Below, piece after piece: positions 40,521 to 53,811 of a stretch of 64,000 nt of DNA. How positions within the stretch are numbered: the first letter of the stretch is position 1; each line of letters opens with the position of its first letter. Source of the stretch: Paraphysoderma sedebokerense (lineage: Eukaryota; Blastocladiomycota; Physodermatomycetes; Physodermatales; Physodermataceae); NCBI GenBank assembly GCA_025602915.1, contig JAHLJZ010000004.1, positions 671,245 to 735,244 of the forward strand. Reading direction: 5' to 3'. A program made the translations under genes and the position numbers. The notes below the pieces were generated by a model. That model had not been told where the DNA came from. It saw only the letters and a program-made list of their open reading frames with translations, and did no database searches.

Positions 40521-43500
40521 ATGTTCCGCCGCTTGAGCTCCCTCGCCACGTCTCTGTCCGAAATCATTGCACCTCCAATCGTTCTAAAAGAAGATAAATC
40601 GGTAGATTATGCAGCCCAAGTCAAGGGGTATTGGGATTCTATTGCGAGTTGGTATGAAGACATGGGGTTTGGGTGGATTCTGAAAGGTTTAGAAGGATAC
40701 GGTGAGTTTGCCAGATTCATTAGTGTCATTCTTATAGAGATACTGTTGCGAAATGATAAATGTGAATTGATGAAGAGACCAAATATCTCTGTTTCAGAAA
40801 ATTCGTCAATGAGAATAGTCTATTTGCTTAATTTAGTCTGATTTTAACATAATCATTACTACAACTTGTTTTTCATTTTCTTCTATCTCGTACTCAGATC
40901 CCCCGCCAACCCTTGAGGTGACGAGTTCCACGAAAATTCCATCTTGTTTGAGTGGAATCAATAAGGTCCTTAAAACAGAACAGGAATTTCTGATCACATC
41001 CACTCTTTTATCGGTTGCCAGTCTGAACCCGCCTTCCAATACTGGCTCTGCAGATTCATTAACTTTGGCCGCGACTTCGGCGAATCAAGGTAGTAGTCGC
41101 ACATCACTTCACCAAGACGAGAACAAGGTAGGAGATGCAATACAAGTCGGAGCAACGAGCGATAGGAATGGTGAAATCAAAGGCAGACAAGAGTTGCTCG
41201 AGCAAACAACAGATGACAGTGAAGTTGAATTTGGGCCAGGGTTGACGTGGATTCTGCAGACGAATTTGTTAAAAAAGTTGTTTAACCTGGCAAGAAAAAA
41301 TGTATCTATCGATAAAGGGTTTCTGCTAATATCTGTCTTCATGTCGTGGTTTATCTGAAAATATTCACCGAAGCCCTTTCTCGCAGATCCCAATAGGCAT
41401 GACGAACGAAGTCGTGTTATTCTTGACGTTACTTTTGTCGAATCTGGGGAACCGGTCCGAAAGGCTACTAATGCAGACGAATTTCAGAATGCCGCTTTTG
41501 TCATTGATCGAGGAATCCCATCAACACCTCATTCATCGGAAAAGCCGGCTGCTAGAAGCCGAAAACCAATTTAACAATTCGCCGCAATCATCACGCGACG
41601 AATATTTTCGCAAGGAATCAACGAGAATAAAGCAATTAGAGTTGTCATTATTGAGCCTCGTAAATACGATTCTTAGAACTATCAAGTCTCGACCGTCCCT
41701 TATAGATTTGTTTCTACCGAAACCTATGGATGCTGATGAATCCAAATCATTGCAACTTTCGAAGTTTCCGCTCCTTTATTTGATAATAGATTACTGCTCT
41801 TCGTATGGCAAGGTTGGAAGGATCGCTAGAGAATGTGTGTTGCTGGTAACGCAAATACCAGTCGATCATGTGTTTATAACTCTCACCAAATTGGAGTTCG
41901 GTCGGATTATATCAGATCAGTTTCATCATCTCTGTACTGAAGTGTTAGAACTGAGTAAAAGGACAGATGATGATTTACTAAAGACGGTCAATGATACCCA
42001 TTCTCCGACGTCTTCACCACCGTTTACGCCACCTCGTCTGCAGTCTCCTCTCCAAAGCAAGCAATCCTTATTGTCGTCATTCCCCGACACAAACTCACCA
42101 ATTCCCTCTTCCGTATCTTACCCCCGACACCCGTCCCTCCAAGATGCTATAATATACTATCAATTCATTGATGCTCTCTTTAGCGCAATATCGTGTAGTT
42201 CAGTGTTGGAGAAGTCTGTTTCTATTGACTTATCAAATCAGTTATTGCTATTTATTATTCGATATTGCTGGAAAAAACTTGTCGCAATGGTCGTTACGAC
42301 CTCCCATGGCTCAGTACCCTTGGCTCGAGCTGGCACGAAATTGATTACAGAATTAGTGAACTTAACTACGTCTCCTATGCTATTAAATTCGTTGGTTGTC
42401 GAGTTATTCGGAATTCTGTCAAATAAGGATTCCCAGACTTTGACTGGATTGGAAGTTTTACTCAGGCGAGGGTTCACCGTTCCCGAAAATGTTGCAAACG
42501 CCCGAGGAACGGAAAATGATGATGAACAGTTGAGCGAGATGATATCATCTCTGCTGTTGTTAGAAAGCTTATTGTGTTCTGGGAATCAGCTTGCATATTG
42601 GTATTTAATAAGAAGATATTTGATAGATCAATCCGGACCTACTGATATAAAGGTAAAGGATGTCCGATTGGAACAAGCTCAGTTTTGTCAATTTACGCAA
42701 AACGGGGAAGATGTTGTCGATGATGCGGACGATGAGGACGACGACGACGACGACATAGATTGGGTGTACGAGCTAATTGACCGGTGAGAACACATCATAC
42801 CCAAACCGACTTTTGGTTCCCCGAGCTAACCATTAGTTTAACCAATTCAACTCTTTTAGTGTATTGTTATACGGTCGAGTTCAATCACACCCCAATACGC
42901 ATAGCAATACTGTCAAAGCTGTTCACGTAGTGCAATCCATACCAACATCTAATTCTTCACCAACAACTTCACTTCCAACTGACTCATCTCTCACGAACGA
43001 CCGTAGACAAATGCCTGATCACGATGCTCTCCATTCCCTGTCATCGGCATATGATGATTACTTCACCGATGCTCAACAGAAATGTCAGGAGAGCTGTACT
43101 GCAACCAGAACATGGTTTCCCTGGAGTTTATTTCCCACGATTCTGTTCTCAGCACCACCCTTTAAAGAGTTGTACCCTTCCGCCGCTTCAACTTCCACTT
43201 CCTTTTCTTCACCACAACTCTCATCAGATAACTTCATCTCTTTGCTTACGAAAACCACTAAATTATGGTTCCAAAACTCACCTGAATTAAATATATGTCT
43301 AACGGGTTTATGGAGTACCGTTTGCTCTCTGAATGTTGAAGAACTTGATGAATTGCTGTTTATAAATGGAAAGGGAATGAAAGAGGAGCGAGACGAGCAC
43401 GGAGGCCTCTTAACCGATATGTTGGGTGAGGTATGCTTGGATTCCCGGTCGTATTCTAGTACTGATTGTCAAGTCGTATTCATTTTTTTTCTATTGTTTA

Positions 43501-43979
43501 GATTTCAACCAAGCTTAATGAACTGATAGATCACAACCCATCAATTATACCATCTGTTTCTACTCCGGAATTCACCGTACCATCATCTTCACAAAATTCG
43601 ACCACTAATCATGTTGAACAAAACGGTAGCAGTATATCAAACAGTAATATAGCCCAGAACGTGTTAATATTCAGTGAATTTTGTAAAGAAATTGCGACAA
43701 TTTTGTTTGTCAAAAGGTTTGTAAAGGCTTAATAAGCTCACTCAATATGATACACCATCAACAGGAATTGCCTATTCGACGACTTAGAAATAGAAAGACT
43801 TTTGTCCCTTGGCGCTGATTTTGGTCAAACGCGAACGCTTTCTACAAGGTCATACTTGATCAGAATATCTATCAAACTTTACATTTACATCTATTCTTTT
43901 CATCAGATACATCTGGTTGTCTCGACGTGATCCCACACATCATGTGACCACATCTATCTTAATTAAACAACAAGCGTGA
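40521..43979 (+). CDS. FHIP-like (FTS and Hook-interacting / RAI16-like) protein
   Basis: FHIP proteins link the FTS-Hook dynein adaptor to endosomes. Exons: 40521-40701, 40898-41301, 41387-42783, 42860-43430, 43502-43716, 43765-43848, 43907-43979; 974 aa. The family is suggested by IPIGMTNEVVLFLTLLLSNL and by FPLLYLIIDYCSSYGKVGRI followed by ARECVLLVTQI, which match the helical FHIP pattern around G.VG..AR..LL. The middle is Ser/Pro-rich and there is a run of Asp/Glu at ~650. If the last 58-nt intron (43849-43906) is not removed, the protein ends at 43930 instead (977 aa). Family assignment comes from short motifs only, so moderate certainty. Confidence 0.68.
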
Positions 43980-43984
43980 TTGAT

Positions 43985-46190
43985 CTAAGGCAAACATCTA
44001 CCCATGAATCTAGGATACAAGCAAACTTCTCTCACTGTGTACCTATTCAATAACCAAGCCAAAAATCGTTCAAGACCTAAACCGTATCCACCGTGTTCAC
44101 AAGACCCGTATTTACGTTGATCGGTGAACCTGCAAATGGCGGGTGAAAGGTTATATTGAATTCGAGCAAAGTAATTTTAAGACCAGATAACATACCAGTA
44201 GTACGGAGTCGGGTCAATGCCTTCTCTTTTATAACCTTTCATCAATTCTTCCATGTCTGCAATTCTCATACTTCCACCAACAATTTCACCGACGTTAGGC
44301 ATCAACACATCCACACTCTCCGTCACCCTATTGTCCTTTGGACACCGTTTCATATAAAAGCTCTTAATTTCTGCCGGGAAACGACACAGAAGAATGGGTT
44401 CATTGATGGTATCTGTCATTTTGCGTTCTGGTGCTTCCGGGATATCATCGCCGAAAACAAAGTCGGTGCCATCCTCCTTCTTGATGCCGTGGGTGTTGAG
44501 CCATTGGATAGCTTCTTTATAGTCCATGCGACGGAAGGGGCGCTTTGGACGGACAAAGTTGGGGTGAAGTTCAGCCATAAGTTTGGCTCCCAGCGGGTCA
44601 GCGAAGACATTGTCGATGACAGTGCAAATCTACGTATTGAAAACACCAAAAAAGAGAGTGAGCACATTGGATAGATAATGACATGATCCTGCTGAATTTG
44701 GCACTTACCATATCTTCAATATGATTGAGCAGATCATCAAACTCAATGAAAGCAAGTTCACCTTCAATGTGAGTGTATCTAAGCAACGGTAAAGGAAATC
44801 ATAAGTGGCATGAACGAAATGGAAGAGATAAGTTTCTTTGAGAGCATGTACTCACTCTGACAAATGTCGTCTTGTGTGAGACTTTTCAGCTCTAAATGAT
44901 TCCGAAATAGCGTAAACATCTCCGACACTAGGTAAACAAGTCTCCAGATACAACTGACTACTTTGGGACAGATATGCAGGTTCACCATAATAATCTAAGT
45001 GAAATAATGTTGATCCACCTTCTACTTGACTCTGCACCATCAGCGGACAAGTGACTTCGGTGAGTTTTCGTTCAGTGTAGAAATCGCGGAAGGCTTTTAC
45101 TGTAAGTGCCCGCATCTTAAGAATAGCGGAGGCAGTTTCACCGCGGATAACGAGATGACGGTTGTCGTAAAGAACGTCGGGGTTGGAATGTACATTAAGC
45201 TTATTGGTGAAGGCTTCATCGCCACCTGGAGCTTTGTATAATACTTCCCAATAGTCGACCACCAGTTCATGATTGTCAGGTGCCTGTCAAGCACAGCATA
45301 AATGAGTTTGTCGGACAAGTCGCCTAAAAGTAGAAAGTACATACAGTTTTACCCTCGGGGAGTGCTTTGATGATACCGGTCACTCGGATTGTAGTCTCGG
45401 TCGTCAGAGTCAACGCATCGTAAGTGTGGCACTATATATAAAAACGGCGAAATCAGATCGTAATGCGACAACAATCCGGGACCCATACTAAAAACAACAC
45501 AAACCATAACACCAGTCAAGACACATTGCAAATAACCTGTTCCGTCTCTGATAACGACAAACATCATATCCTTTCCTTGAACTCGAAGACGATGTACCCA
45601 ACCAGACACAGAAACACGAACATCCCGGTTTTCAACGCCATGACTGATTTTGATCTACGACGATAACCCCATTCCGTTAAAATTTCTTCAGACACATTTA
45701 ATCCAACATAACAGTACATTCATACCTTTTTAGCCTTAGGTAAAGACATATCTTCCTTGAACACCACACTTTTAGCTTCCTCCAATCGTCTCTTTTCTTC
45801 TTCTTCCTTCGCCTTGGCCTTTTCAGCTTCCACTTTCTTTTTTTCCTCTTCTTTAGCGGCCTTCTTTTTCGCAACTTCAAACGCTTTCTTCGCTTTCTTT
45901 AAAGCGGCACCACTAATCAATTTGAAACCTTCTTGTTCGTCTTTCCTTACAGAAATTTTGATTTCTTCTCCGTATAGTTCAAGTGCTTTTAATGGAGTTT
46001 TTAGCGGTGAAGTGGACGATTTGCCGTCATTGGAATCGGAACCGCAAAGTTCACAGACAAAAATTTCGGGACCTAAGTTATATCATTTAGTCTACTTTTC
46101 TTCCTTCGGGATAGTAACACAATAAAGATCAAAATTGAGTATACCAGATATAGAAATTTTTTCCATTGATGCGGATGGGGATTCTGCCAT
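43985..46190 (-). CDS. Asparaginyl-tRNA synthetase, cytosolic type
   Basis: Class II synthetase that charges tRNA-Asn. Exons in order: 46145-46190, 45726-46072, 45505-45654, 45345-45431, 44856-45283, 44709-44778, 44196-44629, 43985-44129; 568 aa. After a short CELCG-bearing segment comes a highly charged Lys/Glu/Ala-rich helix (residues ~60-125). The OB-fold follows ([20 protein letters not shown]), then motif 2 [20 protein letters not shown] and motif 3 [15 protein letters not shown]. The end is [10 protein letters not shown], typical of eukaryotic AsnRS. TGACTC on the gene's strand at 46269-46274, ~80 bp upstream, could be a Gcn4-type site. Its stop codon is 5 bp from the modelled end of the convergent FHIP-like gene. 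Confidence 0.95.
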
Positions 46191-47372
46191 TCTGAATACA
46201 GTTGAAAGAAGATCGGAAATGACAATTTTTTTTGGGCCGCGACGGGAATGTTTACTGTTTTTGTTGTCGAGTCACGCCTGGTGAAAATCTATACAACGCG
46301 GTGAACCGATATGAACCGTTCACATGTACAACTCTGATAAGAGGGAATCAGAATTGATAAAGTTTCACACAACGATGGTATATATGCGAATGGGATAGGT
46401 AGATGGTATCGAAGAGAATGGTCTCAATGCAAACTAAAAAGGAAAGCCATGATTGTTAGAGCAGTGTCAATGCAAAACTTTTGATCGAGCAATTATTGTC
46501 AGCAGCAAAATTAACATTCAAATGATGGATTATTGCCAAGTTCAAACATTATATTTAGAGAAAATGTCATTAAATACAACAACTTGTCCGTCCGTGCATT
46601 AAACAGAACTATGAAAGCAAGTAAAACTTCCAAACAACTGTTAAACAATGCTCAATCGGTACATCCTATTTCTTCCAACCTACTCAATCCCTCTTTCCAT
46701 CAATAACGTCTTCAAAGAAGTGTCACGACACAGCAACTTCATATGCATCCTCTCATCACAACACCACGTTCACCTCAAATATTAACACAAACATCGCTTA
46801 TTGACTACCCACCGCCTAAGAAATCACTTTTGGATGACACCGTCCAACGAAAACTAAAGAAGAAAAAGGAAACGAAGAATTAAAGGAAACAACCAAAACA
46901 AACGGAATACTTGTAATGCTATATGAATTTCTATCCTTGAACACACAAATTCTTTCGATGAGAAAATATACATTGATTAATGCCTTTCTTCCGCTTCTTT
47001 CGCCATATTCTACTCGTCATCGCAAATTTCGATACCAATTTCGTTCAACGGGACGGACCAACTCATGAACGGATTAAATGCAAAGTCGAGACCTCAACAA
47101 CTAATGAACATGGTTTTTTTTTTACGAAGGAGAATGGTATGTGGATTAGAGAGTGACCACGGACGAAGAATTTTCAGACGAAAGACGATGCAGCGATGAA
47201 GATTAACGGAAAAATAAATGACGAGGGAATCGGAGAAGAGGCAAGATATAATGATACATGATACATAATATATTAGGGTTCAAAATAAATGAAGAAACAA
47301 AAGTTGACAGAACCACAATCGAAAGCTGGTACGATAATGTTTGATTTGCATTTCGCGAATGGACACACCGTG
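46191..47372. other. Intergenic between two minus-strand genes
   Basis: 1182 bp with the AsnRS promoter on the left and the WNK 3' flank on the right. It is A-rich and has no supported ORF, repeat or RNA gene. Confidence 0.4.
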
Positions 47373-50300
47373 TTATAGAGATCCAACGTTATGTGAAACT
47401 GCTATGGGAGTCGAAGCAGAAGTGTCACTTGACATGGAAGGCGACGTCGATGGGACGTGATGCGGATGTGTCGGAACGTAATCTGAAGAGGTATATGAAG
47501 CTGGATTCGAAAACGCGGTCGATGAGGAATTTGATGAAGAACTGGATGTCGACATGGTTCGTTCCCGGTTCAACGGTATCGGGTCAAACTGCTGAGAAGT
47601 CGTCAGTGCATTCGAGGAGGGTGATTGCTCAAGGGAAGGAGCGGGTTTGTTTTGTGAATGACCCTGCGCCGATTGTGGCGAGTGGGAAGAATGTAACTGA
47701 TTCGCCGAAGTATTCTGGAACGAAGTCTTCAAAGCACCCTGCTGCATGCCCATTCGACCAAAATTTCCGCCTCCACCATTGCCGACGATGGGACCCGATA
47801 AACTTGTACCTCTCATCGGATTCCTCATTGGGGGACCGCCTTGGGGATGACCGGTCGCCTGACTCAGCACACCCATACCTGTTTGAGAGCCGGATAACGA
47901 TTTGTTGACAGACGGCGCGATACCACTCACACCATGAGATAAATTCTGTATATTCTGCTGGAACTTTTGGGCTGACGCAGATCCTAGTGAGACTGATCGT
48001 TGCAAATTTGCACCGCTCATCTGTTGAACTCCTTGTATCGGATTCAACTGGTGAGAAGGAAAAGGCATTGGCTGGCCAGGAACAGGGGTTCGTCGTTGGG
48101 GCATTTGCTGGGCAGAAACTACTGGATTCACGGTTGGTTGAGCATTCGACAGAGGATGGGTCATTTGATTGGTACTGACGACAGCTGGAGTCGGTAACTT
48201 TTTAGTCGTCATTTCCACCTTGTCTTTGTCGAATCCAGATAATGCTTGAGATTGCAATTCAGATAGAGCCTTTAAAAGAGGATCAGCAGAATTCCTCTTG
48301 GGTGAATTGGCAGACAATTGACCAGATGAGGCGGTGGGAATCGGAACAGGACCAGATGGTGGAGGGAGGAGTTCGAGAGCTTGAAGCTGTTGATGAGTAC
48401 CCGGGTGCCCCAGCATGTGAACAACAGATGGACCCATCGGTGGTGATATAACAGACAAATTCTGAGAAGGTCCTAGCCTGGGCGAATTCTCTTGTGATGG
48501 TGACAACGATTCTCTGGATGAATTTTTACTCGTCGGCATTGATTGGGGATTCGATGAAGCCAGTGAGGATGATGAAGAGTTCATTCCACGGCGATACGCT
48601 GAAACGTAGGCGCCTTCACCGGGACAAGGTTTGTTGCTAGCGAGCGGACCAGCGGATGGAGGGCGTTGGGGTATGGGTGATGAAGTGGCAGGTGACATGA
48701 CTTGATCAAGACTTCTTCGCATCGGAATAGTTTGACCTGTTTGAGGATGAACGGGTAAAGACACAGATGAGCCGGGGAGACCTGCCATGGAGCCATCGAC
48801 AGCCATCGCTCCAGGCGGAGCAATATACTCGGACGGAGCGGACACGGTCCTCTCTTTTGTCTGATATTCTAATCTCCCGTCTGCGGTTTCCGGGGGTTGA
48901 CCCTCCCAATGGTCTACGTTCATCGGAGAATCAGATACCATATTGGGATCCACCGGTAGTCTGTCATCGCCCATACTTCTGCTTCTTCGCCTGGCATCTT
49001 TGATACTGCCACGGCCACTCGGGTTCAAACCATTCACTTGATCTACAGGTTCCGAAGTGGTCGAAAAATCGGAAACCCGTCGAAAAAGTTCAGGAGCCTG
49101 ATCATGTGGTGATAGTGACGAGGTATAGGATTGCGGATGCAAGTGCGATTGAGCGCGATTTGTGTACTCGAAATCCATAGCGTTTTCCGACAACTTTTGC
49201 CTTTCCTCCTCTAAAAGGACCAACCACCTGGCGGCCTCATCTCTGGCCGACTTAATAGCTAATATGTTCTGCTCTTGATTTCCAGCTTCAGAATGATCAA
49301 CGGTGTTTGTTATATCGTTCGCATATTCATCGACTTCTAGCAATACCATTTCTCTCACCTGGTCTCCAAAGACAACTTCTTTCATCATTCGTTCCACTTG
49401 AATCCTTTCGGAGGGAGTTAAATCGCGAATGACGCCTTCCCGAACCATTTCGGTGACAATGTCGCTCGGGGTGTCTAGATTCAAAGCGAACGGAAACTTT
49501 ACAGTTTGTGTGGTAGTCGTAGTGTCTTCCTCAGTAATGTCATCGCCCATTGAAGATGACTTGGGGAGCAGTATTGTAGTAACAATTGTCATCTTTAACG
49601 TAACGGAGAAGGTCGGTAAAGAAAAATCGACTATTGAGATTGACAAGGAAAAGTTGGTATGTTTATCGTGCCCATTGACCTGAGGGGTCTGATTTTGGGA
49701 ACTCAAATGGTTTAACCCTTCCTGAGAACGACGCAGACTCTGTCGGGGCGACGAGGACAAAAGCGAGGTTCCAATATTGGCTGGCGTAGTGCTAGATCTC
49801 GTGCGTTCATATGGTTCTGCGGCTGGCAACGAACCGGCACTACCAGAACGACCGCGGGGTATGCCTTCATCTGCGACATTAGCAGAAGGTGGCGAAACAA
49901 ATTAGTTTCAAAGTCCCAGTAACAAGTTAATACTATACAACTCACCAGATACATGTCGAACCCCAACTTGACTTGTGGTATGTATATCATTGACGTTTTG
50001 TTGAGATGAGGGTTGGGAGGGGGGTGGAGATGCCGATACAGAGGATTGAGAAGTCTTTGGGACAGTGGACATTGAGGAAGGTTGCGAAGCAGATGTATGG
50101 GTAGGAGAATCACTCAAGGAACCGTCTGTCAAGCTGTTGCTGCTTACTCCAGCGCTAGTTGGTGCAAGATTAAGGTCAGCCGACAGAAACGGATGTTGGA
50201 GTAAATCTGCTGCGGACGGTCTCCTCGACGGATTGTGATCAATACACAATTCGATGAAATCTTTCACTTCGGGATCTACGACTTTATTAAGGGCGAGAGG

Positions 50301-51617
50301 CTTGATACCGGCGGTGACTTTCTTGAATATCTGAGCTTGATTTGTGCATTCTTCATATGGGTATTCCTTGGTGATCATTTCTAAAAGACACATTCCGAAG
50401 GCATATATGTCGACTTTTTCGTCGTATTTTTCATCATACAATTCTGGAGCCATGAATTCTGAACAAAATAAAGTTTTTTTAGAAAGAGTTGTATTATTGA
50501 GAATACCCATTGAGACGCAAACCTGGCGTGCCAAGAACAGAGCTAATGTGTTCTTTATATTTAATCGTTGCTAAGCCGAGATCACCGATTTTGGCAACAC
50601 CATTATTACCATTAATAAAGATATTCTGTTTAAAGCGGGAGAGAACACATTAAGAGTGTAAACACAGGATGAAAAATGACAGTTGCAAATGGCGAAAAGA
50701 CGACGTACATCACACTTCAAGTCCCTATGAATTATAGCGGGTGTTCTTGTGTGCAGGTAATTTAAACCCTTCAGTATCTGCCTACACCAATTCTTCAGCA
50801 CCTTTGGTTTCAGCTTTCCCTTGGTCTTTTTGATATAGCTTTTCAGAGTGCCACTCGTCATAAGCTCTGTGATAAAATATACACGTTCTCTTCCATCTGG
50901 TCCTTTCGCACTCCAGACATGGAAGAAATTAATGATATTTTCGTGATGTAGTGATTGTAATAATTTAACTTCGGACAAAATTTTGGAGATGTCTCGTTTA
51001 GTGAGATGATCGATTCGAAGCTGATTCCAAGCAACTTCGTAGCCTTCTTCCTGATCAAACGCTTTATATACTTCTTTGTAGGCACCTAAAGAAAGAAGTG
51101 ACAAAGAAAGTCAGTACGAGCTAAGATTCTGGTCGGGATGAAAGGGACCTGGTTGGGCCGATGCAATGTGAAGCAGTAGAGCAAACAGTCAAGAGGTTGC
51201 GAAAACATGGCGAAAAAACCAGAAGCTATCCCTCTCCAACTCTTTTGAACATGTCCGCTTAACAAAAGTGCAGCGCATCGAGGGAGCCTATCGAAGGATA
51301 ACTTTGGTCTTGTCGCACCGCACCGCTCCTCAAATCCGCTACAGAGACTTTATCCAGGCGAATATATTGGCAAATTTCTCATTTAGAAAAATTCACACAT
51401 TTCCTTTTACGACTGTTTGCTCTTTTGAATCGACACAATGTAATCGAGCGGCCAAAGTCCCAAATAGGGAAAGCGAGAGAGGCTAACCTTTGCCTAAACA
51501 AATATCATAACATTCAAATCTACCCGTTGGATCAGTTTGCAATATTTTATGATCATCGTCTTCTTCTCCGTCGTCATCGATCATTGGGTTGTTGTTGAGG
51601 TTATTTTCCGGCGGCAT
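47373..51617 (-). CDS. WNK-type serine/threonine kinase with OSR1_C-like domain
   Basis: WNK ('with no lysine') kinase, an osmotic/ion-stress regulator in animals and plants. Exons in order: 51488-51617, 50709-51085, 50523-50625, 49946-50458, 47373-49870; 1206 aa. The diagnostic change is visible: strand 3 reads EVAWNQL, without the catalytic Lys, while a Lys sits in the glycine loop ([12 protein letters not shown], Lys47). Other motifs: [18 protein letters not shown] (DLG, as in WNKs), GTPEFMAPE and [12 protein letters not shown]. An OSR1_C-like stretch ([19 protein letters not shown]) lies in the first part of the last exon, followed by ~650 residues of Ser/Pro/Gln-rich sequence. Intron 1 is long (402 nt). 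Confidence 0.9.
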
Positions 51618-52984
51618 CGTTTGTGATGAGGGATGAGATGTTGTCATCCTTAATTTTGCGGACAGGGTGGAGGGGAGGAGATATGGGCGGAGGAAAAGTG
51701 GTGACGGGGGGGATGGGATATTGATCGATAGGGTGGTCCGGAATGGGTGTGATAAATAATAGATAGATTGTCGTTGGGGGTGGAGGGTGTGTGGGGTTGA
51801 TGGGGATGGATGCGGGCAAAGGATATGGGTTGGGTTGGATGGGTTTTTGGGGGCGACTTATAAGCAGCGAACAGAAGCACAGAAGTTGACAGACATCCTC
51901 GGACAGAGAGGATGGGGCCGCATTCGCATTTTCCTTCGGGAGAGGGGAGCCGAGGAGAGGTTTGCCGTCTGATGTGGGTGTGTGGATGAGGGGATGTGGA
52001 TGAGGGAAGGGAATGAGCGAGGGAATGGAGGAATCCGAAATTTGTTTTTCTGCCTGTCCGCCGCACTGGGGGAGCCGGGCTGCCTGTCACGTGACCGCGG
52101 ATGTGCGCTGCCGCCGGGACACGTGGCCCTGTGCTTTAATGAACGCTCCACTGAGATGAGGGAATTCCCTCTTAGGCTGATATTCAACTTCAATAGATGG
52201 ACATATGGATAATGGACATATGGATTCTACCCGCTGTTTTTCATTTCCGCCCACCTCCCCTCCCTCGACCCTCCCTCCAAACAATACAACCTCCTGGTTT
52301 TGTCGCACTTTGTTCCAAGCGCATCATAAACACGCCCAACGGATATTAATTGATTTCAACGAAAAAAAACCCACAGTGAGAAATCTGAATTTGTGCACGA
52401 ATGTCTGAAAATTCCAACATGAATTTCCGTGCACGTCGTCATATCTCCTCCTTATCGGGATGAGCCCGAGGAGTGCCCAAGACCCGAGTGGCTCCAGAGT
52501 CCTTTCCTCTTCTGGAACCAACTTTTGTCTCACAGTCACAACTTTAAATTCAGCAAACGTTTTACAAAGCACTGGCGACCTTTGAAGTGACGTCAGTCGT
52601 CAAATGGGGGCTGTTTCATGCTACCACTAACATATCCGCTAGGACACACCACTGCACACCCCGGTAACAGCCAAAATTGTTCCAGTCTCACAGATCGAGA
52701 TCACAATCAGATCGTGGATCCTTGACTGTGTTTTTTTGGAATGCTTCATTTAAGATGTCGTGCAATTTCTGATTATTCCTATTTCTACTTTCCTGACCCA
52801 TTCTGGGTACATCCATTCCATAAACAGGCAGTTAGCTGTACCTACCGGTGAATAGATGACATAAACACAGCTTAGCACGGCGGCTTTTGTCAAGCAACAC
52901 CGCGTTCATCACTCATCAGCACGAAAACTAACATATATAAGCTGGATTGATCGAAACGTTCGTCTTATTTGCTACCACACAATC
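51618..52984. promoter_or_regulatory. WNK upstream region with two CACGTG boxes
   Basis: 1367 bp. The part next to the WNK start (51620-52080) is strongly strand-skewed low-complexity DNA, likely 5' UTR or promoter. TCACGTGA at 52087-52094 and CACGTG at 52120-52125 lie close together, about 470-510 bp upstream of the kinase start. Toward the right, TATATAA at 52934-52940 precedes the next small ORF by 45 bp. Confidence 0.45.
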
Positions 52985-53172
52985 ATGGTTATAACGTCGA
53001 AAGGCGCCTGTTCATGCGGTCACAATACAGATAATTTGGATTATCCAATGCGAAAGTCGTTTGAGTGGCTGAAAAGTACGTGATTGTCATGTTAAACGCC
53101 TTTTCGAGCTTTCCCAATTCCCTGACCATTTTCTCAGAACCGAGTCAAAGTCTATTTATAGATATACCATAA
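52985..53172 (+). CDS. Small two-exon hypothetical gene with TATA box
   Basis: Exon 52985-53075, a 62-nt intron with good borders (GTACGTG...TTCTCAG), and exon 53138-53172 give 41 residues containing ACSCGHN. A TATATAA box sits 45 bp before the ATG. Downstream at 53322-53390 another open stretch has CPTCRRIWE, but I could not splice it in phase. It could be a real small Cys-containing protein or the broken start of a longer gene. No family recognised. Confidence 0.35.
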
Positions 53173-53548
53173 TCTGCAATGTATCAAAGATTCAAATAGC
53201 TCTATGGTGGACTTCGCGGGGTGATCGTTCCAAAAATTCTCCTAATAGCCGTATGTGAATTTAATTATTCCTTTTGTGAATTGCCTGTCGGGTAAATATA
53301 TGACTGGACCTCGGGCAAACCAGTTCAACCGACCATCCGAAAATCCGAATTGTCCAACATGTCGCAGAATATGGGAAACTGTCGCCTGACATAGTATTTA
53401 GGTGTCGTGGCTTTTATATATTAAATACCAAACCAACAAGCTGTCATGCCAATCTTTTTTCAGCATCAAGTAATCGTCAAGTGTCAGCCAGACACAACCT
53501 CGGCTTGTACTACTACCATCGCCTCCGACATCTCGGAACAGCCGTACT

Positions 53549-53811
53549 GTCGTACACCGCTCTTTGGGCCAGTAGTATATCTGTTGGATGTTGTTTGTGT
53601 TACATAAAATAAACTTTGGAAGGAATAGGAAGGTTTGGACTCGACATCGGTCCCGTCGAAGCGTCACTAAGAGCGTGGTGTATTCACGTTCAAAAAGTGT
53701 CGTGCATTCTGCCAATCGAGGATACTTAAACCCTTATGTGAAACCTACTTATCATCAAAACTGGTCGTAATTTATACTCTTGTACATTGTACTGCATCCC
53801 AAATTTAAATA
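53549..53811 (+). repeat. Duplicated promoter-like block, copy A (decayed)
   Basis: Roughly 80% similar by eye to 55157-55438. Shared anchors include CATAAAATAAACTTT, CCCGTCGAA, GTTCAAAAAGT, TAAACCCTT and TTGTACATTGTAC. In this copy the TATA box has become ATACTTAAA (53722-53730), and the position of the downstream ATG reads ATTTTGG, so it no longer drives an equivalent ORF. Confidence 0.7.
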
